Below are positions 41,673-51,085 of a DNA stretch of 64,000 nucleotides, piece after piece. Origin of the DNA: Synergistota bacterium (GTDB lineage: Bacteria > Synergistota > Synergistia > Synergistales > Synergistaceae); the NCBI GenBank assembly GCA_023450745.1, contig JAEXGR010000018.1, positions 1 through 64,000 on the forward strand, in the 5' to 3' direction. The notes beneath the pieces were generated by a model. It made no database searches. It saw only the letters and a list, made by a program, of their open reading frames with translations, and was not told the DNA's origin. Position 1 is the first letter of the stretch. Each line of letters opens with the position of its first letter. Both the position numbers and the translations under genes were made by a program.

Positions 41673-44014
41673 GAGAAAAAGCGCCCGCAAGGAGAAGGGC
41701 CGCAAAAGAGCCCTCCAGAAGCGTCAAAGAGCGGCTGGCGGAGTCCTTCGCAAACATCAGGCCGGCGGTAAAGATCGCGAACATCATCGTTCTGCTCCTG
41801 ACCCTCTACATCATCGCCTCGCTCTACACGACGTGGACGGGCGAAGGCGGCGCGCGTATCGCCGCCTTCCTGCTGGCGGTGGCGGGCGGCTCCGTCATCG
41901 TCCCCCTCCTGTTCGTGCTTTACTTCTCGCTCTCCCGGTTCCTGTCAAGAGAGATCAGAGGTTTTTTCAGGCAGCTCTGCGGGACGTTCTTCGTCTTTCT
42001 GCTCGCCTCGCTGCTGCTGGGGCTCAACCAGCTGACGGGCGGCGAGGACCTGCTGCGCTTCCCCTATATCGCGGCGGGCGCCTTCGGACACTTCCTGAGC
42101 CTCATAATATACAAGACGACCGGCGTGCTGGGGACCTTCATCATCGGCCTGCTGCTGATTTATTTCGCCCTGATTTTCTATAACATCCATATTTTTTCAT
42201 ATATAAAACTGCCCCAAATAACTTTCCCCTCCTTCGGACGCAGGCACAAGAAGAAAAAAGACGCGGTGAAGGGCGAGTTTGAGGAATATGGCCGCGAGGC
42301 CCCGCGCCGGGACAAAGGCGCTCCCAACATCATGGAGTGCGGCGAGGGCGACTATTTCGCCTGCGCGGACGACGGCGGCGAAGAGGAAGACGGAGAAGAA
42401 TATTATGAAGAAGAGGACGGCGAACCGTCCGGCGGCGACGACGCCGATGAGGATATCGATTATAACGATCCGGAGAGCGTTCGGCGGGCGGGTGCGTTAA
42501 AATCCGGCTCCACCGCCTCCGCCGTAATTCAGGACCCCAACTTTAACCTGGAAGATTCCGCCGCCGGACGAATCAAACAGGGGATATTCCCCCCGCCCAT
42601 CGAGCTCTTCGGCCCCGAGGAGTCGCGCGACGGAGAGATGGACGAGGAGCGCGCCGAGCCGCTGGGGGAAAAGATCGTCAACACGCTCGAACAGTTCAGC
42701 ATCGAATCGCATCTCGCGGAGATCCTCGTGGGGCCGACCGTCATTCAGTTCCGCATCCAGCTGGCGCCGGGCATCAAGGTAAGTAAGGTGGCCGCGCTCT
42801 CCAACGACATCGCGCTTGCGATGGCCGTTCCGAGCCTTCGCATCGAGGCCCCGATTCCCGGCAAGCCCTACGTCGGCATCGAAATCCCGAACCCCAAACG
42901 GCGCGGCATCCCGCTGCGCACGGTGATCGAGGACGACGCCTTCAAGAGGGCGAAGCTCTCGCTGCCGCTGCCCTTCGGCGTCGCGGTCAACGGCGACCCC
43001 GTGGTCGTCGGCTTGGAGGAGCTGCCGCATCTGCTGGTGGCGGGGACGACGGGCTCGGGCAAGAGCGTCTTCGTCAACTCCTGCATCGTCGGCCTCTGCT
43101 CGAAGCGCTCGCCGGAGGAGCTGCGGATGATCCTCGTCGACCCGAAGCGCGTCGAAATGGCGGTCTACGACAAACTGCCGCACCTGCTGACGCCGCCGGT
43201 GACCGACCCCAAAAAGGCGGTGCAGGCGCTGGCCTGGCTGATACGGGAAATGGAGAACCGCTACACGACCTTTGCGAAGATCCGCGTGCGCAACCTTGAG
43301 GGCTACAACGAAAAGGTCCTGCCGAAGGACAGGCTGCCGCACATCGTCATCGTCGTCGACGAACTCGCCGACCTGATGATGACGGCGGCGAAGGAGGTCG
43401 AGGAATACATCTGCCGCCTCGCGCAGATGGCGCGCGCGACGGGCATCCACCTGATGCTCGCGACGCAGAGGCCCTCGGTCAACATCATCACCGGCCTCAT
43501 CAAGGCCAACATCCCGGCGCGCGTGGCCTTCACGCTGCCCAGCAACGCCGACTCGCGCACGATCATCGACTGCGCGGGGGCGGAAAAGCTGCTGGGCAAG
43601 GGAGACATGCTATTTTCTTCGACCAAACACCCGAAGCCGGTCCGCATCCAGTCGCCGTGGATTGACGAGAACATTCTCGCGTCGTGGCTCAAATACATGA
43701 CCAATACCTTCGGTGAACCCGACTTCATTGAAATAGAGGCCCAGGGCGGCGGGGCGGCGGGCGGAAACGGCGGCGTCTTTGACGACGACCTGCTTGAAGA
43801 GGCCGTCGAGACGGTGATGACGACGGGCATCGCCTCCGCGAGCGGCCTGCAGCGCCGCCTGCGCGTCGGTTTTTCGCGCGCCTCGCGGCTCATAGATATG
43901 ATGGAGCAGCTCGGCATCGTCGGTCCGGCTGACGGCGCCCGGCCGCGTGAGATTCTCGTCGACGAAGAGGGCGCGCGGGAACTTCTGGAGGACGCGGGAA
44001 ATGGCGGGGAATGA
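41669..44014 (+). CDS. ftsK: DNA translocase FtsK/SpoIIIE
   Basis: A 781-residue protein. Four membrane segments lie in residues 36-180; a charged, very acidic linker follows (about 205-270, including EEEDGEEYYEEEDGE). The motor has an alpha/beta domain and a RecA-like ATPase with Walker A GTTGSGKSV near 458-466 and Walker B IVIVVDELADLMM. The C-terminal gamma winged helix (SGLQRRLRVGFSRASRLIDM) recognises polar DNA sequences. It clears chromosome termini at the septum. Its 5' end overlaps tldD by four bases. Confidence 0.95.
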   Translation: MREKAPARRRAAKEPSRSVKERLAESFANIRPAVKIANIIVLLLTLYIIASLYTTWTGEGGARIAAFLLAVAGGSVIVPLLFVLYFSLSRFLSREIRGFFRQLCGTFFVFLLASLLLGLNQLTGGEDLLRFPYIAAGAFGHFLSLIIYKTTGVLGTFIIGLLLIYFALIFYNIHIFSYIKLPQITFPSFGRRHKKKKDAVKGEFEEYGREAPRRDKGAPNIMECGEGDYFACADDGGEEEDGEEYYEEEDGEPSGGDDADEDIDYNDPESVRRAGALKSGSTASAVIQDPNFNLEDSAAGRIKQGIFPPPIELFGPEESRDGEMDEERAEPLGEKIVNTLEQFSIESHLAEILVGPTVIQFRIQLAPGIKVSKVAALSNDIALAMAVPSLRIEAPIPGKPYVGIEIPNPKRRGIPLRTVIEDDAFKRAKLSLPLPFGVAVNGDPVVVGLEELPHLLVAGTTGSGKSVFVNSCIVGLCSKRSPEELRMILVDPKRVEMAVYDKLPHLLTPPVTDPKKAVQALAWLIREMENRYTTFAKIRVRNLEGYNEKVLPKDRLPHIVIVVDELADLMMTAAKEVEEYICRLAQMARATGIHLMLATQRPSVNIITGLIKANIPARVAFTLPSNADSRTIIDCAGAEKLLGKGDMLFSSTKHPKPVRIQSPWIDENILASWLKYMTNTFGEPDFIEIEAQGGGAAGGNGGVFDDDLLEEAVETVMTTGIASASGLQRRLRVGFSRASRLIDMMEQLGIVGPADGARPREILVDEEGARELLEDAGNGGE

Positions 44015-44021
44015 AGGGAAT

Positions 44022-44051
44022 AAAAAAAGAGCCGTGTTAAACGGCTCTTTG
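44022..44051 (-). terminator. Terminator of rpmB overlapping its stop codon
   Basis: AAAGAGCCGT (44026-44035) and ACGGCTCTTT (44041-44050) pair perfectly; the rpmB stop codon sits in the loop. The minus strand then reads seven T. On the plus strand it lies eight bases after the ftsK stop and may also serve that operon. Confidence 0.9.
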
Positions 44052-44231
44052 TACTTTTCCGGAACGGAGGCACTTCGTGCAGATATGAAGTTTACGCGTC
44101 TCTCCGCCGCCTACGTCGACCTTTACGCTCTGAATGTTGATGAGCCAGCGGCGTCTTGTATGACGGTTGGAATGGCTGACGGCATTTCCCGTTGCCGGCC
44201 CACGGCCGCAGCAATCACAGAACTTTGACAT
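44037..44231 (-). CDS. rpmB: 50S ribosomal protein L28
   Basis: A 64-residue protein starting MSKFCDCCGRGPATGNAVSH, then NRHTRRRWLINIQ, the L28 signature. Two CxxC pairs (CDCC and CTKC) mark it as the zinc-binding form. It is a structural part of the large ribosomal subunit. The frame continues upstream to 44261, but GGGGGAAAC directly before ATG 44231 sets the start. It is an isolated gene on the opposite strand between the ftsK and xseB units. Confidence 0.95.
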   Translation of the reverse strand: MSKFCDCCGRGPATGNAVSHSNRHTRRRWLINIQSVKVDVGGGETRKLHICTKCLRSGKVQRAV

Positions 44232-44338
44232 TTGTTTCCCCCCTTGTTTACCTTGAAACAATCAACCTGGACATTGTATCATAGTATAGCTGAAAGTTGC
44301 AACTGGTAAGGATGCAAAAAGAGAAGGGAGTTTTTTAG

Positions 44339-44566
44339 ATGAATTTCGTCGAAAAGATGACAGAGCTGGAAAAGATCCTGAAAGACCTCGAGGGGGATTC
44401 CCTCTCGCTGGATCTCGCGCTGACGGAGTACGAACGGGGAATCGCCCTCGTGCGCGAATGCCGCGCCTACTTAGCGGACGCGCAGCGGAAGATCTCGACG
44501 CTCTCTCAGGATGGCGAAGAGGTTCCGCAGGCCGCCGGGACGGAAGAGGCGAAAAAAGATGAATGA
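44339..44566 (+). CDS. xseB: Exodeoxyribonuclease VII small subunit
   Basis: A 75-residue protein with the XseB pattern: FVEKMTELEKILKDLEGDSL, then SLDLALTEYERGIALVRECR, two helices that form a coiled-coil stalk with XseA. The complex degrades single-stranded DNA. The large-subunit gene xseA is not next to it in this window. AAGGGAG lies eight bases before the ATG. The next gene, ispA, overlaps its end by 8 bases. Confidence 0.9.
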   Translation: MNFVEKMTELEKILKDLEGDSLSLDLALTEYERGIALVRECRAYLADAQRKISTLSQDGEEVPQAAGTEEAKKDE

Positions 44567-45464
44567 GAGGCAGCTTAAGGCTGTAAAAGAGGAATTCGCG
44601 GCGGCCGGCGCGCTGGTAGAAAAATATATCGCCGGTACCGCGGCGCTGCGCGCGGAGAACGTGCCGCCGAAGCTCTTTGAAGCGATGGAATACTCCCTCC
44701 GGGCGGGCGGCAAGCGTCTGCGTCCGATACTTTGCCTCGCGGCGGCCCAAAGATGCGGCGTCGGGGCAGAGGACGCGCTGCCGATGGCCCTCGGCCTGGA
44801 GATGCTCCACACGGCGACGCTGATACACGACGACCTCCCCTGCATGGATGACGACGACATGCGCCGCGGCAAGCCCTCGAACCACGCGCTCTTCGGCGAA
44901 ACCTTGGCCGTGCTCGCGGGGGACGCGCTGCTCGCCCAGTCTCTTGAATTCCCGCTCTCCCGCCTGGAGGACATCCCCCCGCGGAACGTCCTCCGCGCGA
45001 TGCTGATCTTCTCGAAGGCCATCGGACCCGCGGGCGTCTGCGGCGGTCAAACGCTCGACATGTTCGCCGCGGGGATGGAAGACGACCCGCATTACGTGCG
45101 CCGCGTCGCGTCGCTGAAAACCGGCGCCCTCATCGAGGCGGCCGTGCTCACGGGGGCGGCGCTCGGCTGCGGCGACGAGGATATTCTCAAAAGATACAGC
45201 CGCTACGCGCGCCATCTGGGCTCCGCATTTCAGATAGTCGATGATATACTAGACGTGACAAGCACGGCCGAAGAGCTGGGCAAGACCCCCGGCAAAGACG
45301 AGGAGCAGGGCAAGCTCACCCATGTCACCGCGTACGGCATGGACAAGGCGAGAGAGATGGCGGAAGCAGAATCGGCGGCGGCCAAAGAGGCTCTCGCGGG
45401 ACTGCTTGAAGAGGACGACTTTCTCATGCTTCTGCCGGACTACCTCGTCCACAGAAGCTGCTAA
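44559..45464 (+). CDS. ispA: Farnesyl/geranyl diphosphate synthase
   Basis: A 301-residue polyprenyl synthetase. The first aspartate-rich motif is DDLPCMD (residues 91-97) and the second is QIVDDILD near 226-233; RAGGKRLRP binds the isopentenyl diphosphate. The small residues before the first motif suggest a C15 product. Starting at ATG 44559 it overlaps xseB. xseB-ispA-dxs is the well-known isoprenoid gene order; a 138-base gap separates it from dxs. Confidence 0.92.
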   Translation: MNERQLKAVKEEFAAAGALVEKYIAGTAALRAENVPPKLFEAMEYSLRAGGKRLRPILCLAAAQRCGVGAEDALPMALGLEMLHTATLIHDDLPCMDDDDMRRGKPSNHALFGETLAVLAGDALLAQSLEFPLSRLEDIPPRNVLRAMLIFSKAIGPAGVCGGQTLDMFAAGMEDDPHYVRRVASLKTGALIEAAVLTGAALGCGDEDILKRYSRYARHLGSAFQIVDDILDVTSTAEELGKTPGKDEEQGKLTHVTAYGMDKAREMAEAESAAAKEALAGLLEEDDFLMLLPDYLVHRSC

Positions 45465-45511
45465 GACGCTTCGGGCGGCGCGCGGCCGCGTAAAGCGGCG
45501 GCCGGCCCTGT

Positions 45512-45553
45512 CCGCGGCAGTTCGGGATTTTCTCTTCCCGACGCGTGCCGCGG
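45512..45553 (+). terminator. Structured hairpin between ispA and dxs
   Basis: CCGCGGCA (45512-45519) pairs with TGCCGCGG (45546-45553), with an inner CGGGA/TCCCG stem, followed by TTT. It could be a weak terminator or an mRNA element that sets the ispA/dxs ratio. Confidence 0.45.
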
Positions 45554-45603
45554 TTTGGCCGTGCGCGGACTAAATTTAAAATTACCTCAAGGTGGGGATT
45601 CAA

Positions 45604-47472
45604 ATGAGCCTTTTAGAATCCGTAGACGATTTCAGAGGCCTGTACGGGCTGAGCGAAGCCGAGCTGCAAGAGCTGTGCGGGGAACTCAGAAAAAAAATAA
45701 TCGACGTGACCCTCGAAAACGGCGGCCATCTGAGCTCGTCGCTCGGCACGGTAGAGCTCACGGTGGCGCTGCTGCGCGTGTTCAACCCGGACGCGGACAA
45801 AATAATCTTTGACGTCGGACATCAGAGCTACGCCTACAAGCTGCTCACAAAGCGCCGCGACCGCTTTGAGACGCTGCGCCGGAAGGGCGGCCTCGCGGGC
45901 TTCCCGCGCATGGACGAAAGCCCCTACGACTTTTTCACCACCGGACACAGCAGCACCTCGATATCGGCGGCGATGGGCTACGCCAAGGCCCGCGACCTCC
46001 GCGGCGAAGGCCACGAAGTCGTCGCGGTGATCGGCGACGGCGCGCTGCTCAACGGCGTCTCCTTCGAGGCGCTGAACTGCCTCGCGGGGCTCAAATCCAA
46101 GGTCGTCATCATCCTCAACGACAACAAAATGTCGATCAACCCGCGCGTCGGCGGCATGGCCTCGCACCTTGCGAAGCTCGCCGTCAACCCGACCTACAAA
46201 AAGCTCAAAGACTACATAAAGAGCCAGTGTACGAACATGAAGAACGGGGAAAACATCAACTCCTCGCTCTCGCGGATAAAGATGAAGCTCAAATCGCTGC
46301 TCTTGCCGACGAACGTCTTCGAGGAGCTCAACATAAGCTACTGGGGCCCCTTCAACGGCCACAACATCGCCGAGATGGAGGAGGTCTTCCGGCTCGCGCG
46401 CCATTACGACGAGCCTCTGCTGATCCACGTCCTGACCCAAAAGGGGAAGGGCTGCCCGCAGACGGAGGCGAACCCCTCGTTCTTCCACGGCATCGGCCCC
46501 AAGACAAAGATAGACGCCGCGTCGCAGGCGGCCGCGGGAACGGCGGAGAGCTGGAGCGGGGCCATGGCGAAGATCCTCTGCGAGGCGGCCCGTGAGGACC
46601 CGCGCGTGACGGTCTGCACCGCGGCGATGAAGGACGGCACCAAACTGGAAAACTTCGCCAAAGCATACCCGCAGCGCTTCTTTGACACCGGCATCGCCGA
46701 AGAACACATGCTCATCTACGCCGCGGGGCTCGCGGCGGCGGGAATGCGCCCCGTCGTCTGCATCTATTCCACCTTCCTTCAGCGCGCCGCAGACCAGGTA
46801 ATGCATGATATATGCCTGCCCAAACTGCCCGTACTGCTGGGAATAGACCGCGCGGGGCTCGTCGGCGAAGACGGGGAGACGCACCACGGAATACTCGACG
46901 CCGCCTGGCTCCGCGCCATACCGGAGATGACGATAGCCGCGCCGCGCGACGCCGCCGACCTGGAATTCTTCGTCCGCGAATGGAAAAAACGCGCCATTCC
47001 GCTGGCGGTGCGCTATCCGCGCGGAAAGGCACCCGCCAGCGTCGCCGCTTTCGGAACGACGCGCGTCCCCGCGCCGTGGGGCCGGCTCGAGGTGCTCACA
47101 CGCGGCGCGGACGTCTGCCTCATCGGAATCGGCAGCACCGTAGAGCTGATGATGAAGAGCGCGGACGAGATCGAAAAGATCACCGGCAAACGCCCCACGG
47201 TGGCGGACCTCCGCTTTATCAAGCCTCTCGACCGCGAGGGGCTGGACGAACTGCTGACGACGCACGGCACGGTCGTCACCGCGGAAGAAAACACCCTCGC
47301 CGGCGGCGTTGGCGAGGCGGTCTCCGCGTACATAAACGAAAAGGGTTACGGCGTCAAAATAGCCTCGGCGGGCGTCCCCGACCGCTTCATCTCGCACGCC
47401 TCCAGAGCGCAGCAGTGGGAAGAATGCGGGCTCACCGTCGAAAACATCCTGCGGCTCTGTACTTCAAAATGA
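45604..47472 (+). CDS. dxs: 1-deoxy-D-xylulose-5-phosphate synthase
   Basis: About 622 residues. Thiamine diphosphate and magnesium bind at GDGALLNGVSFEALNCLAGL and NDNKMSIN; the N-terminal HLSSSLGTVELTVALLRVFN and FDVGHQSYAYKLLT carry catalytic histidines, and the C-terminal transketolase half has DRAGLVGEDGETHHGILD. It condenses pyruvate and glyceraldehyde-3-phosphate, the first step of the MEP isoprenoid route. AGGTGGGG lies seven bases before ATG 45604. The stop overlaps the tlyA start (ATGA). Confidence 0.95.
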   Translation: MSLLESVDDFRGLYGLSEAELQELCGELRKKIIDVTLENGGHLSSSLGTVELTVALLRVFNPDADKIIFDVGHQSYAYKLLTKRRDRFETLRRKGGLAGFPRMDESPYDFFTTGHSSTSISAAMGYAKARDLRGEGHEVVAVIGDGALLNGVSFEALNCLAGLKSKVVIILNDNKMSINPRVGGMASHLAKLAVNPTYKKLKDYIKSQCTNMKNGENINSSLSRIKMKLKSLLLPTNVFEELNISYWGPFNGHNIAEMEEVFRLARHYDEPLLIHVLTQKGKGCPQTEANPSFFHGIGPKTKIDAASQAAAGTAESWSGAMAKILCEAAREDPRVTVCTAAMKDGTKLENFAKAYPQRFFDTGIAEEHMLIYAAGLAAAGMRPVVCIYSTFLQRAADQVMHDICLPKLPVLLGIDRAGLVGEDGETHHGILDAAWLRAIPEMTIAAPRDAADLEFFVREWKKRAIPLAVRYPRGKAPASVAAFGTTRVPAPWGRLEVLTRGADVCLIGIGSTVELMMKSADEIEKITGKRPTVADLRFIKPLDREGLDELLTTHGTVVTAEENTLAGGVGEAVSAYINEKGYGVKIASAGVPDRFISHASRAQQWEECGLTVENILRLCTSK

Positions 47473-48293
47473 AACAAAAACTGATACGTCTTGATAAATT
47501 GATTACGGATAAAAAACTCGCCGCCTCGCGCACCGCGGCGCAGAGCTATATCGCGGAGGGGCGCGTGACGGTGGGCGGCGTCGCCGTCACCAAACCCGCC
47601 TCTTTGGTGCCGCCCGGCGCGAACGTCAAAGTAGACGCCCCCGAACGGGAATGGGTGAGCCGCGGGGCCTACAAGCTGCTCAAAGCGCTTGACAGCTTCG
47701 CCATCAAGGCGGAGGGGAAGCGCTGCGTTGACATCGGCGCCTCCACCGGTGGCTTCACCGAAGTGCTGCTCGCAAACGGCGCGGCGAAAGTCTACGCCGT
47801 CGACGTCGGCTACGGGCAGCTGGCCTGGAAGCTGCGCGGCGACCCCCGCGTCGCGGTGCTGGAGCGGACCAACGCGCGGAACCTCACCTTGGAGATGATC
47901 GGCGGCGAAAAAGCCGACATCATCGTCTCGGACGCGTCCTTCATCTCGGTTACGCTGCTGCTTCCCAAGATGGAAGAGCTGCTGAAAGAGGACGGCCTGA
48001 TGGCGGTCCTCGTCAAGCCCCAGTTCGAGGCGGGACGCGAAAGAGTGGGGAAGGGCGTCGTCACCGACCCCGCGCTCCACCGGGATATCCTAGGCGAAGT
48101 GGCGGACTTCATCGAAAACGAGACCGGCCTCTCATTGGAGGCGGCCGACTACTCGCCGATACGCGGCCCCGAGGGGAACATCGAATTCCTCTTCCTGCTG
48201 AAGCGCAAAAACGTTAAACGCGCCGCTGTGCGGCCGGATTTTGCTAAAATCGTGAGTGAGGCGCACCAAAACAGCTGCGCCCACCCCAGGTAG
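47469..48293 (+). CDS. tlyA: TlyA family rRNA methyltransferase
   Basis: A 274-residue protein: an N-terminal S4 RNA-binding domain (RLDKLITDKKLAASRTAAQS, YIAEGRVTVGG), then a FtsJ-like methyltransferase with the SAM motif CVDIGASTGGFTEVLL and later VKPQFEAGRERVGKGVV. Members 2'-O-methylate rRNA and some were described as haemolysins. The start overlaps the dxs stop by four bases. A much longer open frame starts within dxs in another frame; it is not coding. Confidence 0.92.
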   Translation: MKQKLIRLDKLITDKKLAASRTAAQSYIAEGRVTVGGVAVTKPASLVPPGANVKVDAPEREWVSRGAYKLLKALDSFAIKAEGKRCVDIGASTGGFTEVLLANGAAKVYAVDVGYGQLAWKLRGDPRVAVLERTNARNLTLEMIGGEKADIIVSDASFISVTLLLPKMEELLKEDGLMAVLVKPQFEAGRERVGKGVVTDPALHRDILGEVADFIENETGLSLEAADYSPIRGPEGNIEFLFLLKRKNVKRAAVRPDFAKIVSEAHQNSCAHPR

Positions 48294-48305
48294 GAGTTGT
48301 TTTAC

Positions 48306-49193
48306 ATGGAAAAAGTCAGCAAACGGGTGGGACTGCTCTTCAACACGCAGAAGCCGGAGGCGATCGAAATGGCCTGGAGGCTCTGGCGCTGGGGCAAGGA
48401 AAAAGAGATCAGCTTCCTGCTGCCGCCGCACGAGGCCTCCGCGATCGCCCTGCCCGGCGTCACGGACGATACCTGGCGCAAAGAGGCCTCCTTCGCCGTC
48501 ATCCTCGGCGGGGACGGGACCTTTCTGCGCGCCGCGCGCTATACCTTCGGCTCCGACGTGCCGCTCTACGGGATCAACCTCGGCCGCCTGGGCTTCCTCG
48601 CGATCGGCAGCCCCGACTCGGCGGAAAAAGACATCGAAGCCGTCATCGACAGGCAATATACCCTCCAGCGCCGCCGCCTCCTCAAGGGGCAGGTCTGGCG
48701 CGGAGGCCGGCTTGTGCACGAGCTCCACGCCCTCAACGACCTCGTCATCTCCAAGGGAAACCTCGCGCGCGTCATCGACCTTGAGGTAAAGGTCGGGCAG
48801 GAGACGCTCTCCCTCTTCCTCGCCGACGGCCTCATCCTCTCGACGCCGACCGGCTCTACGGCCTACGCCCTCTCCGCCGGCGGGCCGATCGTGCCGCCTC
48901 ACGTCCCCTGCATGATTATGGCGCCCATCTGCGCCCACACCCTCTACGCGAGGCCGGTTATCTTAAGCGACACCGACAACATCATCGTCATTCCCAAGGG
49001 CGACACCCGCAGCCTCATGCTGACGCAGGACGGACAGCTCGGCTACGAGCTGCTGCCGGGCGACGAACTGCACGTGATGCTCGACAACGAAACATACGTC
49101 CAGACCATCCAGCTTAACGGGCGCAGCTACTACGACCTGCTCAGGGAAAAGCTGCGCTGGGGCTTCAACGGCATCAGAGACGGAGGAGACTAG
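48306..49193 (+). CDS. nadK: NAD kinase
   Basis: About 295 residues. The GGDGT motif is at residues 68-72 (VILGGDGTFLRAAR), followed by INLGRLGFLA and STPTGSTAYALSAGGPIV. It phosphorylates NAD to NADP. TAGGAG about ten bases upstream supports ATG 48306; TTG 48297 is also open. It lies between tlyA and recN, an order common in many bacteria. Confidence 0.93.
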   Translation: MEKVSKRVGLLFNTQKPEAIEMAWRLWRWGKEKEISFLLPPHEASAIALPGVTDDTWRKEASFAVILGGDGTFLRAARYTFGSDVPLYGINLGRLGFLAIGSPDSAEKDIEAVIDRQYTLQRRRLLKGQVWRGGRLVHELHALNDLVISKGNLARVIDLEVKVGQETLSLFLADGLILSTPTGSTAYALSAGGPIVPPHVPCMIMAPICAHTLYARPVILSDTDNIIVIPKGDTRSLMLTQDGQLGYELLPGDELHVMLDNETYVQTIQLNGRSYYDLLREKLRWGFNGIRDGGD

Positions 49194-49195
49194 CC

Positions 49196-50845
49196 TTGAT
49201 AGAAGAGCTTGAAATCCACGGGGTAGGCGGCATTCGAGAGGCGGCCCTCAGCTTCGGCGGCGAATTCATCGTCATCACCGGCGAAAGCGGCGCGGGAAAA
49301 AGCAGCCTCGTCCGCGCGCTGGAATTCATCGCCGGCCGGCGCGCGCAGCTTAACCATATCCACACCTTAGAAGAGGCCTGCGAAGTACGCGCGGTGATGA
49401 CCTCCGAGCCGATACCGGGAATCTCCGAAAAATGCCAGCCGCAGGAGCAGACGCTCATCGCGCGGCGCACCTTCGCGCGCAGCGGCAAGGGAAAGGCTTC
49501 GCTGCAAGAGCAGACCGTGCCGCTCACCATTCTGGCGCACGCGATGGATACGAACATCGTCATCCAAAGCCAGTTCGCGCAGCTCGGCCTGCTCGACCCG
49601 CTGAAACAGCTTGAACTGGTCGATTCCTGCGGCGGGGAAGAGCTCAAAAAGAGCCTCGCGGAACTTGAGGCGGCCTTTTCCGCGGCGCTCACGACGGAAA
49701 AAGAGATCTTCGCGCTCAAAAAACGGCGCAAAGAGAGCGAGGGCCGCTTTGACGGCGCTCCTGCCGTCATCCGGCAGATGAAGGCCCTCGAGCTGAAGCC
49801 AGAAAGCGAAGCGGAATGGGAAAAAGAGCTGCGCGAAATCGAAAAAAACGAAGCCTCCCGGCGTTCGCTGCGGCTCATCGCGGAAAAAATGAACCACGCC
49901 GAAGGCGGCCTCCTGGACCAGCTGGAAAAGATCGCGGCAAGCCTCCAGGGATACGCCGCGGGGGAAGACGGCCGCTGGCACGAGGCGATCGAAAAAACCC
50001 TCAGCGGCGCGCAGGAGCTGTCCAACCTCATCGCCGAAGCCTGCCGCGGACGCGCCTCCGAAGAAGACGCCGAAGAGGCGAAAGAGCGCCTCGAGAAAAA
50101 GATCGGCCTGCTGCGCAAAATAAAGCGCACCTTGGGCATTCCCACCGCCGCCGCGCTGCTTGCGTACGAGAAAGAGGCGGCGAGTGAGCTGGAGTGGCTC
50201 AAAACGAGCCACAAAGAGCTCGAAGAGCTGGAAAAAAAGGCCCAGTCCCTGCGCCGCGAGACCGCGCGCCTCGCGATAGAGGTGCGTTCGCTGAGAAAAG
50301 AATCGGCGAAGGCGCTCGCCGCGAAGGTCAACGAGCACTTGGGCGGCCTCGGCATGGAATACGCCTCCTTCAACATCGAGATCGAACCGCTCGACCGCGT
50401 CCGTTCGACGGGGGCGGAAAACGCCATTTTCACCCTTGCGCTGCCCGACCAGAAGCCGCTGCCAGTCGGCAAAAACGCCTCCGGCGGCGAGCTGTCGCGC
50501 ATCTTGATCGCGCTGCAACTCTCCGTAGGCGACGACAAACTGCCCGGAACGCTGGTCTTCGATGAAGTGGAGGCGGGGCTCGGCGGCAAAACGGCGCTCC
50601 TTGCCGGCTGCAAGCTGCGCCAGCTCGCCAAACGCTGCCGCACCGTCCTCATCACCCACCAGGCGACGATCGCGGCGATGGCCGACCAGCACTTCGTCGT
50701 CAAAAGAGAGGGCGAGAACACCGAAATAGCGGAAGTCACGGGGGAGGCGCGCGAGCGCGAGATCGCCAGAATGCTCTCCGGCGACGAAAAATCAAAAGAG
50801 GCGCTTGAACACGCAAGGGCGCTGCTGGAAAATGATCAAGCCTAA
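49196..50845 (+). CDS. recN: DNA repair protein RecN
   Basis: A 549-residue SMC-like ATPase. Walker A GESGAGKSS is at residues 29-37, the middle is a long coiled coil, and the C terminus has the ABC signature NASGGELSRILIALQL and Walker B LVFDEVEAGLGGKTA. RecN acts early at double-strand breaks. It begins at TTG 49196 with GGAGGAG before it, two bases after nadK. It is the last gene of the housekeeping run before base composition drops sharply. Confidence 0.93.
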   Translation: MIEELEIHGVGGIREAALSFGGEFIVITGESGAGKSSLVRALEFIAGRRAQLNHIHTLEEACEVRAVMTSEPIPGISEKCQPQEQTLIARRTFARSGKGKASLQEQTVPLTILAHAMDTNIVIQSQFAQLGLLDPLKQLELVDSCGGEELKKSLAELEAAFSAALTTEKEIFALKKRRKESEGRFDGAPAVIRQMKALELKPESEAEWEKELREIEKNEASRRSLRLIAEKMNHAEGGLLDQLEKIAASLQGYAAGEDGRWHEAIEKTLSGAQELSNLIAEACRGRASEEDAEEAKERLEKKIGLLRKIKRTLGIPTAAALLAYEKEAASELEWLKTSHKELEELEKKAQSLRRETARLAIEVRSLRKESAKALAAKVNEHLGGLGMEYASFNIEIEPLDRVRSTGAENAIFTLALPDQKPLPVGKNASGGELSRILIALQLSVGDDKLPGTLVFDEVEAGLGGKTALLAGCKLRQLAKRCRTVLITHQATIAAMADQHFVVKREGENTEIAEVTGEAREREIARMLSGDEKSKEALEHARALLENDQA

Positions 50846-51045
50846 AGGCTGGCATTTTTTCTAAAAAGAAAAGAAGAATTTTAGCGCTCTGCGTGAGCAT
50901 AGCCTAAGCTGGCTTTCCGTTAAATATGAATATTGTTGCAATTTTAGAGACAGCCAGCAATTAAACATGTATGGCTGTGTCATGTAATTGGCGGAAAGAC
51001 AGATGAAGGCGCAATGCTTTTTAACATCGGCGTCCAATGGTATCC
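50846..51045. other. Intergenic edge of the AT-rich island
   Basis: No gene is seen. Composition changes from GC-rich to AT-rich here. It contains GACAGCCAGC near 50950, the same ten bases found at the 3' end of the two c-di-GMP aptamers nearby, and an upstream AGCTGGCT; this may be a remnant of another aptamer copy. Confidence 0.35.
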
Positions 51046-51072
51046 TTACATCATCTTATCATTTAAAGCCAT
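51046..51072 (-). CDS. Tiny ORF MALNDKMM after membrane gene 1
   Basis: Eight codons after an ATG with GAGGGTG upstream, in the position just past the membrane protein gene. Its start resembles those of two other short ORFs in the island (MELTGKAAL at 53679 and MALNGKISLNYNF at 54633). Too short to be certain; it may be the truncated start of a lost gene. Confidence 0.35.
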   Translation of the reverse strand: MALNDKMM

Positions 51073-51085
51073 AATACACCCTCGT

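Noticed and set aside
45613..47397. 594-codon open frame antisense to dxs
   Set aside because: It is the complement-strand shadow of a highly GC-rich gene; dxs matches a known family over its full length, the antisense product does not.
46812..47468. Upstream part of the long frame containing tlyA
   Set aside because: It lies inside dxs in another frame; the S4 domain of TlyA begins at ATG 47469.
49367..50692. 441-codon frame antisense to recN
   Set aside because: Same reasoning; recN motifs are complete on the plus strand.
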